Shown piece by piece: positions 43,409 to 52,185 of a stretch of DNA of 64,000 nucleotides. Every line of letters starts with the position of its first letter. Within the stretch, counting starts at the first letter, position 1. The position numbers and the translations under genes were made by a program. Under the pieces are notes generated by a model. The model saw only the letters and a program-made list of their open reading frames with translations. It had not been told where the DNA came from and searched no databases. Source of the DNA: Pseudomonadota bacterium (GTDB taxonomy: Bacteria > Myxococcota_A > Polyangia > Polyangiales > Polyangiaceae); NCBI GenBank assembly GCA_023423895.1, contig JAFAER010000055.1:124001-188000 (forward strand), in the 5' to 3' direction.

Positions 43409-44958
43409 GTCTCGAGCGTGTGGCCGGACGGGGCTTGCCCGTGCGGCTGGTGTCGCGGGGGACTGACCGTCCTCGGCGGAGACGAGACGGTCTCGATCGC
43501 GCGGACGAGCGCGCTCGCTTTGTGCTCCGCCTCCTCGTGCTCGGCTCGCGGATCGGAGTCCGCCACGACCGCGCCGCCCACGGAGAACGTCGCCGTGTCG
43601 TCCGTCACCACGGCTGTCCGGATCACGACGGACAGGTCCATCGCGCCACCTCGGTCGATCCATCCGAGCGCGCCCGAGTACACGCCGCGCTCTGCGGGCT
43701 CGAGCTCCTCGATGATGCGCATGGCCTCGATCTTCGGGGCGCCCGTCATCGACCCGGGCGGGAAACATGCGCGGAGGAGATCGATCGCGTCCCGGCCCTC
43801 GGACAGCTCTCCACGGACGGTCGACACGAGCTGATGCACCGTCGCATAGGGTTCCACCGCGTAGAGCTCGGGGACCTCCACGGTTCCGAAGCGGCAGACG
43901 CGCCCGAGATCATTGCGCACGAGGTCGACGATCATCGCGTTCTCGGCGCGATCTTTCTCCGAGGTCGCGAGGTCGCGGGCGAGCCGCGCGTCCTCTTCGG
44001 GAGTGGCCCCGCGCGGGCGCGTGCCCTTGATGGGACGGCTCTCGGCGATGCCGCGTGCGTCGAGCGAGAGGAAGCGCTCGGGGGACGACGACACGATCGT
44101 ACCCTCCGGCAGGTCGAGCAGCGCGGCGAACGGCGCCGGATTGGCTCGCCGGAGCTCGTCGAAGAGCGGCCCTGCGAGCTCGTCGGCGAACGGCGTTCGC
44201 ATCGCGGTGGTCATGCAGATCTCGAAGGCGTCGCCGGCCGCGATGTGCTCCTTCGCGGACCGAACGCGCTCCATGTATTCGGTCGACGAGAGGTCGGCGA
44301 CGATGCGTGGCTCGATCGGGGGGCGCTCCGGCACCTGAACGGAGCTCCGCGAGCGCAAAACGCCGACGATGCGATCGCGGATGGCTTCGGCCTCGCGCCG
44401 GGCGTCGGCGCGCGTCTCGCCGGCGCCGAGCACCGAGAGCCAGCTCTGCCCACGATCCCGGCTCGTCGCGATCACCCAGTCGTGCAGCGCGAACGCCATG
44501 TCGGGCATTCCCACGGTTCGGCGCGGAATACCGGGCAGCCGCTCGAGCGTCTGACCGCACTCGTAGCCGAGGTAGCCCACCAGACCGGCGCGGAACGAGA
44601 ACGGGTAGCGTGGATCGAACGCGTCCGCCCCGAGGGAACACGTCGAGAGTAAGTCGCGGAGCGCGGTGAACGGGTCGACGTCGCGGCGCTCGATGCGTCT
44701 GCCGCCGACGTGGTCGACGACGACGTTCGCCAGTGCCCTGCCCGCAGCGTCTTTCGCGCCCGACCGTCGCGCTCGGAACGTCGCGGACGGCGCCGCACCC
44801 ATGAACGCGGCGCGATCCAACCTCGGATGTGCGGTCGCGCCGCCGCCGTCGAGGACGAACGACGACGAGCGCCGCTCGGGGAAGGCCGCTCGAAACGCGT
44901 CGGGCGTCACGGTGATGCCGAGCTCTTCGGCCAGGTGGAAGACGGCGCGCTGGCTCAC
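43405..44958 (-). CDS. pabB: aminodeoxychorismate synthase component I
   Basis: Converts chorismate and ammonia to 4-amino-4-deoxychorismate. The 517-residue chorismate-binding enzyme shows PIKGTRPRG (with the active-site Lys, typical of PabB), RNDLGRVC, and the SGALGWIDRGGAMDLSVVIRT and FSVGGAVVADSDP blocks. The GTG start at 44958 overlaps the pabC stop in GTGA, which places translation coupling there and rules out the longer upstream frame. Second gene of pabC-pabB-pabA. Confidence 0.94.
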   Translation of the reverse strand: MSQRAVFHLAEELGITVTPDAFRAAFPERRSSSFVLDGGGATAHPRLDRAAFMGAAPSATFRARRSGAKDAAGRALANVVVDHVGGRRIERRDVDPFTALRDLLSTCSLGADAFDPRYPFSFRAGLVGYLGYECGQTLERLPGIPRRTVGMPDMAFALHDWVIATSRDRGQSWLSVLGAGETRADARREAEAIRDRIVGVLRSRSSVQVPERPPIEPRIVADLSSTEYMERVRSAKEHIAAGDAFEICMTTAMRTPFADELAGPLFDELRRANPAPFAALLDLPEGTIVSSSPERFLSLDARGIAESRPIKGTRPRGATPEEDARLARDLATSEKDRAENAMIVDLVRNDLGRVCRFGTVEVPELYAVEPYATVHQLVSTVRGELSEGRDAIDLLRACFPPGSMTGAPKIEAMRIIEELEPAERGVYSGALGWIDRGGAMDLSVVIRTAVVTDDTATFSVGGAVVADSDPRAEHEEAEHKASALVRAIETVSSPPRTVSPPRHQPHGQAPSGHTLET

Positions 44959-45818
44959 GCCGCGATCTCCGCCGCGACGAGCGCGCTGAATGCTTCGTGA
45001 AGCGCATGCGTGCGCGTGAAGCGACCGCTGTCCGTGCGTCCGATCGGCCGCCCGTCGACGTTCGCGACCGGTAGGCACTCGATGCGCGTGCTCGTGAGGA
45101 ACACCTCGTCTGCTTCCTCGAGGATCGACGGCGCAAGCCGCTCTTCACGGACGTGAGCGAACTGCGACGAAGCGAGCTCGAGGACTGCGCCCCGCGTGAC
45201 GCCAGCACGACAGCCGCTCTCCAGCGACGGCGTGAGCAGCGTGTCACCGACGACGACGAACAGGTTGGCCATCGTCGCGCAGGCGAGCGCACCGTCGACC
45301 GCGAGCATGATCCCTTCGCTCGCCTCTTTGGCTCGGGCCTCGCGTCGCGCGAGGACCTGAACGCCGTAGCTGGTCGTCTTCACGGAGCCGTCGAGGCATG
45401 CGGGCGGGATCCGTCGCGGGCCCACGGTGACGACCGCGACGCCATTCGCGTAGTCCGCGCTGGAAGGCAGCTCCATCCGGCGCGCGATGACGGACAGCGT
45501 CGGACGACCGCCCGGAGGTCCACGCGTGAGCGTGACCCGGACGTAGGCGTCTTCGGCCCCCGTTCGCCGAGCGCTTTCGTTTGCGATCTCGACGAGCGTC
45601 GACGGCGGTGCGGGCAGCTCGATGCCGAAGAGCTCGGCGCCACGACGGAGCTCCTGCATGTGGCGCTCGGCGCGGAAGCACACGCCGCGGTATCCGCGCA
45701 TCGTCGCGAAGACGCCGTCGCCCAGGAGATAGCCGTGGTCGAGGAGCGACACCGCCATCTCTCGGTGGCCGGCGTCGGGCGCGACGAACGTTCCGCCGAT
45801 GTGGATGACCGTCTCCAA
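44955..45818 (-). CDS. pabC: aminodeoxychorismate lyase-like PLP enzyme
   Basis: A fold-type IV PLP enzyme of about 287 residues that would release pyruvate from aminodeoxychorismate to give 4-aminobenzoate. It has the family start (SLLDHGYLLGDGVFATMRGYRG), the lysine region KTTSYGVQVLARREARA and the phosphate loop GVTRGAVLELA. Branched-chain and D-amino-acid transaminases share this fold; the pabB-pabA neighbours decide the call. The best start is TTG 45818, since no ATG is near the first strand, and no clear ribosome site is seen. It leads the operon and is divergent from a glycosyltransferase. Confidence 0.88.
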   Translation of the reverse strand: METVIHIGGTFVAPDAGHREMAVSLLDHGYLLGDGVFATMRGYRGVCFRAERHMQELRRGAELFGIELPAPPSTLVEIANESARRTGAEDAYVRVTLTRGPPGGRPTLSVIARRMELPSSADYANGVAVVTVGPRRIPPACLDGSVKTTSYGVQVLARREARAKEASEGIMLAVDGALACATMANLFVVVGDTLLTPSLESGCRAGVTRGAVLELASSQFAHVREERLAPSILEEADEVFLTSTRIECLPVANVDGRPIGRTDSGRFTRTHALHEAFSALVAAEIAA

Positions 45819-45962
45819 GGGGCGCGGAGCATGGCAAGAGGGGCGGCGCGCCGCAAGCGCGTGGTCTCCGCCCACCTTTGCGCGAGGTCGAGCGGGCGAG
45901 GGGAGGGGGCAGCGGGCAACCTCTTCCTTTCGGGGCGGCGAGCGAGGGCCTAGGATCTGCCC

Positions 45963-46694
45963 GTGCACGTGGCGGTGTTGATGCCGGCTTACAACGAAGG
46001 CGAACGGCTCGCCGAGACGCTGCACGACCTGGCCGCATGCGCGGAGGCGGGCGCGCATCTCCTGACCGTGTTCGTCGTCGACGACGGAAGCTCGCCCGCG
46101 ATCGACGCGGCGATTGCTCCGCGTGACTCGAGCGCGCTCCGCCTCGTCCTTGCCCGGCATCCCGTCAACCTCGGTCAGGGGGCCGCGATCGAGACGGCGC
46201 GACGTCTGGCGCTCGACCCGCGATGGGACGACGGGTTCGAGGCGTGGGTGACGATGGACTCCGACGGGCAACATCGCGCGGAGGACGCGCTTTCTCTCGC
46301 TCGAGCCGTCGGCGCCGGGGCGGACGTGGCGCTCGGCGATCGCTTTGCCGGTGCATCGCAGATCCCGGCGTCGCGTAGGGTGGTGCTACGCCTCGCGCGG
46401 ATCTTCGAGCGTTGGACGACGGGGCTCGTCCTCTCGGACGCGCACAACGGGCTGCGTGCGTTCGGACCACGCGCGATCGGCCAGATGAGGCTCCGCCAGA
46501 ACCGGATGGCGCATGCGACCGAGCTGACGCGCCGGATCTCGACGGCTTCCCGCGAGAAGCCGTTGCGACTCGTCGAGGTCCCCGTGTCGGTCCGCTACAC
46601 GGAGGCGACGCTCGCGAAGGGGCAGTCGGCGAGCGGGGCGCTGACGATCCTGGTCGACCTCTTCCACGGCTTCCTCTTCGGAGAGCCGCGATGA
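45963..46694 (+). CDS. glycosyltransferase family 2, dolichol-phosphate-sugar type
   Basis: A 243-residue soluble or membrane-associated GT-A enzyme: VLMPAYNEGERL at the start, FVVDDGSSP, the DxD motif in VTMDSDGQH, and ALGDRFAGAS. It has no C-terminal membrane helices, unlike GtrB, but the next gene supplies a small membrane protein and overlaps it (ATGA). The pair resembles polyprenyl-phosphate-sugar synthases followed by DUF2304 proteins. The start is GTG. The sugar is unknown. Confidence 0.88.
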   Translation: MHVAVLMPAYNEGERLAETLHDLAACAEAGAHLLTVFVVDDGSSPAIDAAIAPRDSSALRLVLARHPVNLGQGAAIETARRLALDPRWDDGFEAWVTMDSDGQHRAEDALSLARAVGAGADVALGDRFAGASQIPASRRVVLRLARIFERWTTGLVLSDAHNGLRAFGPRAIGQMRLRQNRMAHATELTRRISTASREKPLRLVEVPVSVRYTEATLAKGQSASGALTILVDLFHGFLFGEPR

Positions 46695-47062
46695 TGCAGC
46701 CCGAGATCACGCTGGCTGCGGTGCTGCTCGTGGGCTTCCTCGCGGCGCTCTTCCTGCACGACTGGACGACGCGCGCGCGGAATCGCCGGCTCCTGGTCGT
46801 CCAGCTCGCCGTGTTCGTCGCTGGCGGCGTCCTCATCTTGTTCCCGGAGATCGCGCGTCGGCTGGCGCACCTCGTCGGGATCGGCCGCGGGGTCGACTTC
46901 GTGATCTATCCGACCGTCATCTGGCTCGTTCGTGAGTCGCTCCTCTCGCGCCGGCAACGTCGAGAAGAAGAGGCGCGACTGACCGAGCTCGTGCGCGCGA
47001 TCGCGATCGAACGCGCGCGCACGGTGAAGGTCGTGAACGAGCCGAACGAGCGCGCGTCCTGA
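46691..47062 (+). CDS. DUF2304-type small membrane protein
   Basis: A 123-residue protein with three likely membrane helices (about 6-25, 33-53, 66-84) and a charged, coiled-coil-like C-terminus (RRQRREEEARLTEL). Length and arrangement fit DUF2304, usually found directly after a GT2 gene as here. The ATG overlaps the stop of the glycosyltransferase by 4 nt. It probably recruits the transferase to the membrane, which is inference. Its stop is 5 nt from the convergent membrane-protein gene. Confidence 0.85.
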   Translation: MMQPEITLAAVLLVGFLAALFLHDWTTRARNRRLLVVQLAVFVAGGVLILFPEIARRLAHLVGIGRGVDFVIYPTVIWLVRESLLSRRQRREEEARLTELVRAIAIERARTVKVVNEPNERAS

Positions 47063-47066
47063 CGCG

Positions 47067-48509
47067 TCAGCGAAGACGGACGCCTCCTCCGCAGTCGGAG
47101 TCCGTCGTTGCCTCTTGCACGACGTAGTCCTTCTTCGTGTGGAACGCGGGGGCGTAGAGGAACGTGAACGGCTGACGATCGATGCAGAGGCGCTCGCCGG
47201 CCGCCGCCGCTTCGATCACCGAACGGTCGACGCGGCGCTCGACGAGCTCTTCGAACGTGCTGCCGGATGCGTAGAGGAAGGCTGCATCCGTCGACCATGT
47301 GACCACGGCGAACGCGGACGCCGCCGCGAGCCCGATGGCCCACCGTGCCTCGGATGCCCAGAGAACGAGGTTGAGCGACACGAGCAGGAGCATCCAGTGC
47401 ATGTAGTAACGGAGCTCGTGTGACTGCGGGACGAAGGCCGCAGCGACGGTCACGCCTGCGAACAGCGCGACGGCCATCCGGGTCTCCCTCGTGCGTCGCC
47501 GCCATGCGGCGCCTGCCAGCGCCAGCACGTTGATGACGACGTAGGCGCCGAAGTAGCCGCCCATCCGGTAGCCGGGCTCGTCCGGCGGCGTCCATTGGTC
47601 GAGCGACCAGCGCCGCTGCGTTGCAATGGGTCGGTTGTCGAGCTCGAGCACCGAACGCACGAAGCGTAGCGGACGCGGAGTGCCTTCGAGGTGCGCCGGG
47701 CTCGACTCGTAGGCCTCGTCGACGTGTGGAAGCGATCGGCCGAGGACACGCAGCTCGACAGGCCAAACCGGGTTCCCGTGCACGACGACGTTCTCGAGCG
47801 GCGTCGCGAAGACGATCGGAAGGGCGAGGGCGATGACGGCGAGGCGTTGCCACGTCGCGCTCCGTGTCGACACGCTGATCGAGCGCAATCGCGGAAGAGC
47901 GGGGAGCGACCGCACGAGCAGCACCGCCGACGCGACCGTCACGATCGGCACGAGCTGGAACTTCGTGTTCGCCGCCGCGGCCGCCAGCACACCGCAGCCT
48001 GCGAGATACCTCGGAGACGGCGGGGACGTCGCGACGAGAGCCCGATAGACCGCGAGGAGCAGCATCGCCAGACATACGTTTGCGGGCAGATCGACGTAGC
48101 TCGACGTCGCGTGGATGTGCACGAGCGGGATCGCGAGCAGCGCGAGCAGGGCGAGATGCAGCGGTGTTCCGAACATGCGCCGGAGGAAGACCGGGAATGC
48201 GAAGAGTGCCGCAAGCGAGACGAGGTTCGTCGCCGCGACATGGCCGGTCGCCCGCCACATGACTCCTTGGAGAAGCTCTCCCAGGAGCGGGAACCCCGCG
48301 AAGCGCGCCTCGTTGTCGGCGCTGAACGCGTACGAGCTCGCGTCGACGATGCCCACCAGCCGAGCGGCGAAGGGCACGTGGTAGTACCAGACGTCGTACG
48401 CTTGCGAGACGTCACTCCACGCGGCGACCGCGAGCGAGAGCGCTGCTGCGAACGCGACTCCTCGCAGCAGCACGTCGAACGCACGCTCCAGCCATACGCG
48501 CGCGGGCAC
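47067..48509 (-). CDS. polytopic membrane protein, possible GT-C glycosyltransferase
   Basis: The 480-residue protein has about ten membrane helices and a soluble C-terminal part. Loop 1 carries acidic residues after the first helix (QAYDVWYYHVPFAARL) and later YVDLPANVC, in GT-C style. The 3' end includes YVVQEATTDSDC. The function is inferred from topology only. GTG 48509 is 3 nt from the pcm stop on the same strand, so it is translated after pcm. Confidence 0.75.
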   Translation of the reverse strand: MPARVWLERAFDVLLRGVAFAAALSLAVAAWSDVSQAYDVWYYHVPFAARLVGIVDASSYAFSADNEARFAGFPLLGELLQGVMWRATGHVAATNLVSLAALFAFPVFLRRMFGTPLHLALLALLAIPLVHIHATSSYVDLPANVCLAMLLLAVYRALVATSPPSPRYLAGCGVLAAAAANTKFQLVPIVTVASAVLLVRSLPALPRLRSISVSTRSATWQRLAVIALALPIVFATPLENVVVHGNPVWPVELRVLGRSLPHVDEAYESSPAHLEGTPRPLRFVRSVLELDNRPIATQRRWSLDQWTPPDEPGYRMGGYFGAYVVINVLALAGAAWRRRTRETRMAVALFAGVTVAAAFVPQSHELRYYMHWMLLLVSLNLVLWASEARWAIGLAAASAFAVVTWSTDAAFLYASGSTFEELVERRVDRSVIEAAAAGERLCIDRQPFTFLYAPAFHTKKDYVVQEATTDSDCGGGVRLR

Positions 48510-48512
48510 TGC

Positions 48513-49241
48513 TCAGGAGCTCGAATGCCTCGGAGCGGCATCCCCGCTCGGCGAGATCGACGAGCTCGACGACGCCGCGTCGGCGTGCACCATGGGGACG
48601 AAACGAACGGCGCCGAGATCCTGCTTGTACAGGAGCCCGCCTACCTTCTTCCAGCGCTCGAGGCGTTGGTCCTTGGCTTGAGAGCCGACGGGCACGATCA
48701 GGAGGCCTCCGTCCGCGAGCTGTTCCAGCAGCGCACCCGGCAGCACCTCGGGAGCCGCCGTCACGACGACCCGATCGTACGGCGCCCCCTCCGGCCAGCC
48801 GGCCCAGCCGTCCGTCGTGTGGACGGCGACGTTCTCGCAGCCGAGCGCGTGCAGGACGGCGCTTGCGCGCGCTGCGAGCTCCGGCACGACTTCCACCGTG
48901 TCCACGTGCCCAGCGAGGCGGCACAACACAGCGGCCTGGTAGCCCGAGCCCGTACCGACCTCGAGGACCCGCTCGTGTCCCGTCAGCTCGAGCGCTTCGC
49001 TCATGATGCCGACGAGCGACGGCTGCGAGATGGTCGCCTCGTGACCGATCGACAGCGGATGATCGGCGTACGCACGCTCGAGCGTGTGCTCGGGGACGAA
49101 CACATGACGCGGGACCTCCCGCATGGCCGCTAGCACCCGCGGATCATGGACGCCGAGCGCCACCGCGTCGTCGACGAGACGCGCGCGCAGCGTCCGCGCC
49201 AACGGCGGATCGTCGGTCGTGCTGGCTACCCCATTCGGCAT
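48513..49241 (-). CDS. pcm: protein-L-isoaspartate O-methyltransferase
   Basis: Repairs isoaspartyl residues in aged proteins using SAM. The 242-residue protein shows the family start (DPRVLAAMREVPRHVFVPE), the ISQPSLVGIMSEAL substrate loop, SAM motif I VLEVGTGSGYQAAVL, and the C-terminal PVGSQAKDQRLERW, with FVPMV after it. A Ser-rich tail of about 20 residues is unusual. It lies 171 nt downstream of a sigma-factor gene and is followed at once by a membrane-protein gene. Confidence 0.95.
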   Translation of the reverse strand: MPNGVASTTDDPPLARTLRARLVDDAVALGVHDPRVLAAMREVPRHVFVPEHTLERAYADHPLSIGHEATISQPSLVGIMSEALELTGHERVLEVGTGSGYQAAVLCRLAGHVDTVEVVPELAARASAVLHALGCENVAVHTTDGWAGWPEGAPYDRVVVTAAPEVLPGALLEQLADGGLLIVPVGSQAKDQRLERWKKVGGLLYKQDLGAVRFVPMVHADAASSSSSISPSGDAAPRHSSS

Positions 49242-49412
49242 GGCATCGAGAGTCGCAAGGCGCGCGCCACGACGTCAACGTGTGGCCGGCGTCGTGGCGA
49301 TTCCGATGAGGCTATACCACGCGACGACGCGAGCGCATGCGCGCTGGCCCGTGGCCCTGAATGCGTCGGCACCACCGCGCGACGCGAGGGCACAGCGCGG
49401 CGCGCGATCCGA

Positions 49413-50732
49413 TCACTCCTCGAGGTAGCTTCCGAGCTCCTTGGCGCTCGCCATCGTGCGGAGCTTCGCGAGAGCCGACTGCTCGATCTGGCGGATTCGC
49501 TCTCGCGTGAGGTGCAGGAGCTTCCCGACCTCTTCGAGGGTGTGCTCGCGCGCGTGATCGAGCCCGAATCGGAGGCGCAGGATCTGCCGCTCGCGATCGT
49601 CGAGCCGAGCGAGGAGCTCGCCCATGTGATCGCCGAGCGCATGGAGCGCCGCGGTCTGATCGGGCGGCGGCGCCGTCGACGGCACGAGATCGACGAGTCG
49701 AGCGTCTCCGTCCTCACCGACGGGGATGTCGAGGCTCGACGGCTGCGGGGGCAGCGTCAGGATGTTCTCGACGCGTTCGCGGGCGAGGCTCGAGAGCGAA
49801 GAGATCTCCTCGATCGTCGGCTCGCGCTCGTGTTGAGCCACGAAGGCAGCCCGGAGCTTCGCGATGCGCCGCCGGTCGTCGGCGACGTGAACCGGCAGGC
49901 GGACGGTGCGGTCGAGCAGCGCGCGCTGCAGCGACTGCTTGATCCACCACGCCGCGTACGTGCTGAAGCGGAAGCCGCGGCGGTGGTCGAACTTGTCCGC
50001 CGCGCGCAGGAGGCCGAGGTTGCCCTCCTGAACGAGGTCGAGCAGCGCGACGCCTCGGCCGAGATACTTGCGCGCGAAGAGCACCACGAGCCGGAGGTTG
50101 CCGGTCACGAGGCGGCCCTTGGCCCGCTCGATCTCGACCTCGGCGCGTTCGATCGCGGCGAGCGCTTCGCGATCGCGGGGATCGGCGAGATCGCCGCCGA
50201 GCGCCGCTTCTCGTACGCTCGCGATGAGCGCCGCGAGGACGTCGTCGTCGAGGCGGACCGCCGCCACGCGGTTCGCGCCAGCGGTTCGTGCGTCCTCGTC
50301 CGTCGAGCTCGCCGACTCCAGCGCCGCGCGGAGCTGCTGCGCCGTCGCGACGATGTCGAGGTCGGCCTGGTCCGGATTGAGGATCAGGTCGCGCGCGGTA
50401 GCGCGGCCGGACTCGAGGTCAGCCGCGAGCGTGCCGAGGGCGCGCGCTCCCGCTGGCGACGAGAAGAGTGCGTCGAAGATGGTGCGCTCCGAGGCAGCAA
50501 TGCGCTCGCCGATCTCGAGCTCTTGCTGCGCGGTGAGCACCGAGCTTTCGGCCATCTCCGCGAGGTAGAGGTCGTCGATCCCGACGCTGTCGCGCGTGTT
50601 CGTCGCGCGGCGCGTCGACCTCGCCGGCCGCTTGGTGGGCTCGCGCACGGTGCGAGCGCGGCCGCGCCCCCTCGCATTCCTGCTCGGCGTGCTACGAGAT
50701 GATTGGGACTTGTTCGAAGAGACACCTTCCAT
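49413..50732 (-). CDS. sigma-70-family (RpoD/RpoS-like) sigma factor
   Basis: The 439-residue factor has region 1.2 (LYLAEMAESSVLTAQQELEIGERI), region 2 (RLVTGNLRLVVLFARKYLGRGVALLDLVQEGNLGLLRAADKF, then FSTYAAWWIKQSLQRAL), region 3 and region 4 (HTLEEVGKLLHLTRERIRQIEQSALAKLR). A basic N-terminus of about 50 residues is Ser/Arg/Thr-rich, and an acidic insertion of about 110 residues separates 1.2 and 2. A group 1/2 factor, likely an alternative sigma (stationary phase or development) rather than the housekeeping one. pcm downstream recalls the pcm-rpoS link of proteobacteria. Confidence 0.93.
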   Translation of the reverse strand: MEGVSSNKSQSSRSTPSRNARGRGRARTVREPTKRPARSTRRATNTRDSVGIDDLYLAEMAESSVLTAQQELEIGERIAASERTIFDALFSSPAGARALGTLAADLESGRATARDLILNPDQADLDIVATAQQLRAALESASSTDEDARTAGANRVAAVRLDDDVLAALIASVREAALGGDLADPRDREALAAIERAEVEIERAKGRLVTGNLRLVVLFARKYLGRGVALLDLVQEGNLGLLRAADKFDHRRGFRFSTYAAWWIKQSLQRALLDRTVRLPVHVADDRRRIAKLRAAFVAQHEREPTIEEISSLSSLARERVENILTLPPQPSSLDIPVGEDGDARLVDLVPSTAPPPDQTAALHALGDHMGELLARLDDRERQILRLRFGLDHAREHTLEEVGKLLHLTRERIRQIEQSALAKLRTMASAKELGSYLEE

Positions 50733-50920
50733 GGGGAACCCGACTCGAGCTCGCGCGGGCTAGAGGCGCGACGAGGCTTATTGACAGTAAGCACGGAGCG
50801 GGCCTTGTCCTGCTCTGCCGCAGGACTATCGCGCAAGAGCTTGTTCTTTGCGCGTGCGAGCAGATTTTGCCTCGAGCTCACCCGAGGGTAGGACATCCGC
50901 CCCGGGTCGAGCTGCGCCGT

Positions 50921-50980
50921 GATGCATAGCCGGATGCGGCCCGATGCGCCGATGCGTAGCCGGATGCGGCCCGATGCGGC
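50921..50980. repeat. two tandem 30-bp repeats
   Basis: 50921-50950 and 50951-50980 agree at 28 of 30 positions; each unit also holds inner GATGC elements. They lie upstream of the proline-rich protein (GTG 51025) and about 190 nt upstream of the sigma-factor start on the other strand. The repeats are translatable, so an earlier start of the proline-rich gene would read through them. Confidence 0.88.
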
Positions 50981-51024
50981 CGGATCCGGTGGCGCTCGGC
51001 GCGCGGATCGGTGACGCTGAGGAG

Positions 51025-52053
51025 GTGAGCGACTCACGTGAAGCGCGGCCTGGTGCTCCTGCCGCTCCTCGTCCACCCGCAGCAGCACCCAAGGCACCTG
51101 CCGTCCCGGTCGTCCGTCCTGGAACACGTCCTGGAACAGCAGCTGGAATAGGCGGTCAGTCCCCACGCCCGCCCGCCGTCCAGGCATCGAAGGCACCGTC
51201 GCCACCTCAGGTCGCGCCGACACCTCCGGCGCCGGCCGTGGCCAAGACGAAGTCCGTCCCGCCCCCGGCTCCGTCGAATGCGGGCGAGCCGCCGGAGAAC
51301 GGCTGGGACGACGACGGCGCGACGCGATTGTCGAGCAGTGCGATGATCGAGGCCGCTCCCGAAGCGCGTGCGGTCGCGGCGGCGCCCCCGGTCCCGCCTG
51401 CTCCGCCAACACCGCCGCGTGCGGTCTCGTCGAGCGATCTCGCGCCGCTCGGCCGGCGTCCCGGCTCGTCGCCCGATCTGCCTCCAGCGGGCGCGGTCGC
51501 CCCGCGCGCGCGTTCCTCGCCGGATCTCCAGCCCCAGCCGACGGCCGCAGCGCCCGCGGCTCCGGCGAACGGCGCGGCTCCGGCGCTGCCGGGCCTCCCT
51601 CTCGAGGTGCAGGAGCAGCTCTTCGGCGTCCTTCGCGCGGCCCTCGATGCGTCGCTGGTGCCGCTGCTCGACAAGCAGCAGGAGCTCGAAGCGCGGCTCG
51701 AAGCGCTCAAGGCCGAAGCCCGGACGGGCCCGAGCATTCCCGTCCTCGTCGGACCGTCGGTCGCCCCCGCAGCGCCGTCGGTCCAGCCACCGGCCCCCAC
51801 GTTCGCCGCGTCGCCGAAGACGCCTTCGCTCGCGCCGAAGTCGGCGTCGATCGTGCCCACGAGCTACGGGTTCGTCCTCCAGCCGTCCGCTCCGCCGCCC
51901 CGTCCTTCGATCGAGGTCGCCCTCGAGAACATCGGGCCGATCGACATGCCCGATTTCGGTCGCGGGCGGCGCGCCGCGGGCAGGGTCCTCGTCGGCTTGC
52001 TCCTCGCGGGGCTCGTCGGCGCGATCGCGGCCACGGTCCTCAGCTACACCTGA
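51025..52053 (+). CDS. Pro/Ala-rich tail-anchored protein
   Basis: About 342 residues, no recognised family. A long disordered Pro/Ala region contains the repeated motif SSSDL / SSPDL / SSPDL (about residues 135-180), then an amphipathic helix (EVQEQLFGVLRAALDASLVPLLDKQQ) that could form a coiled coil, a second Pro-rich stretch, and one C-terminal membrane helix (RVLVGLLLAGLVGAIAATVL). The motifs may bind or be phosphorylated by partners such as the Ser/Thr kinases; this is inference. GTG 51025 follows GAGGAG too closely to be sure; the frame is open upstream through the 30-bp repeats. Confidence 0.65.
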   Translation: MSDSREARPGAPAAPRPPAAAPKAPAVPVVRPGTRPGTAAGIGGQSPRPPAVQASKAPSPPQVAPTPPAPAVAKTKSVPPPAPSNAGEPPENGWDDDGATRLSSSAMIEAAPEARAVAAAPPVPPAPPTPPRAVSSSDLAPLGRRPGSSPDLPPAGAVAPRARSSPDLQPQPTAAAPAAPANGAAPALPGLPLEVQEQLFGVLRAALDASLVPLLDKQQELEARLEALKAEARTGPSIPVLVGPSVAPAAPSVQPPAPTFAASPKTPSLAPKSASIVPTSYGFVLQPSAPPPRPSIEVALENIGPIDMPDFGRGRRAAGRVLVGLLLAGLVGAIAATVLSYT

Positions 52054-52185
52054 GCACGCAGCGGGTTCAGGCGCTCCGACGGAGCGGAATCCGGTAGCGG
52101 GCTCGTCCTGCTCGACGATGATTGTTGCCTGTATCGCACGGCGATGGCCTTGCGGCGCAGCGATCGTTCGTGGGATGAGAACAGT

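Noticed and set aside
41330..43834. 834-codon plus-strand open frame
   Set aside because: It runs antisense across the S41-like protease, a lipoprotein and pabA. It is Arg/Ala/Asp-rich without family motifs, as expected for a third-position shadow of high-GC genes.
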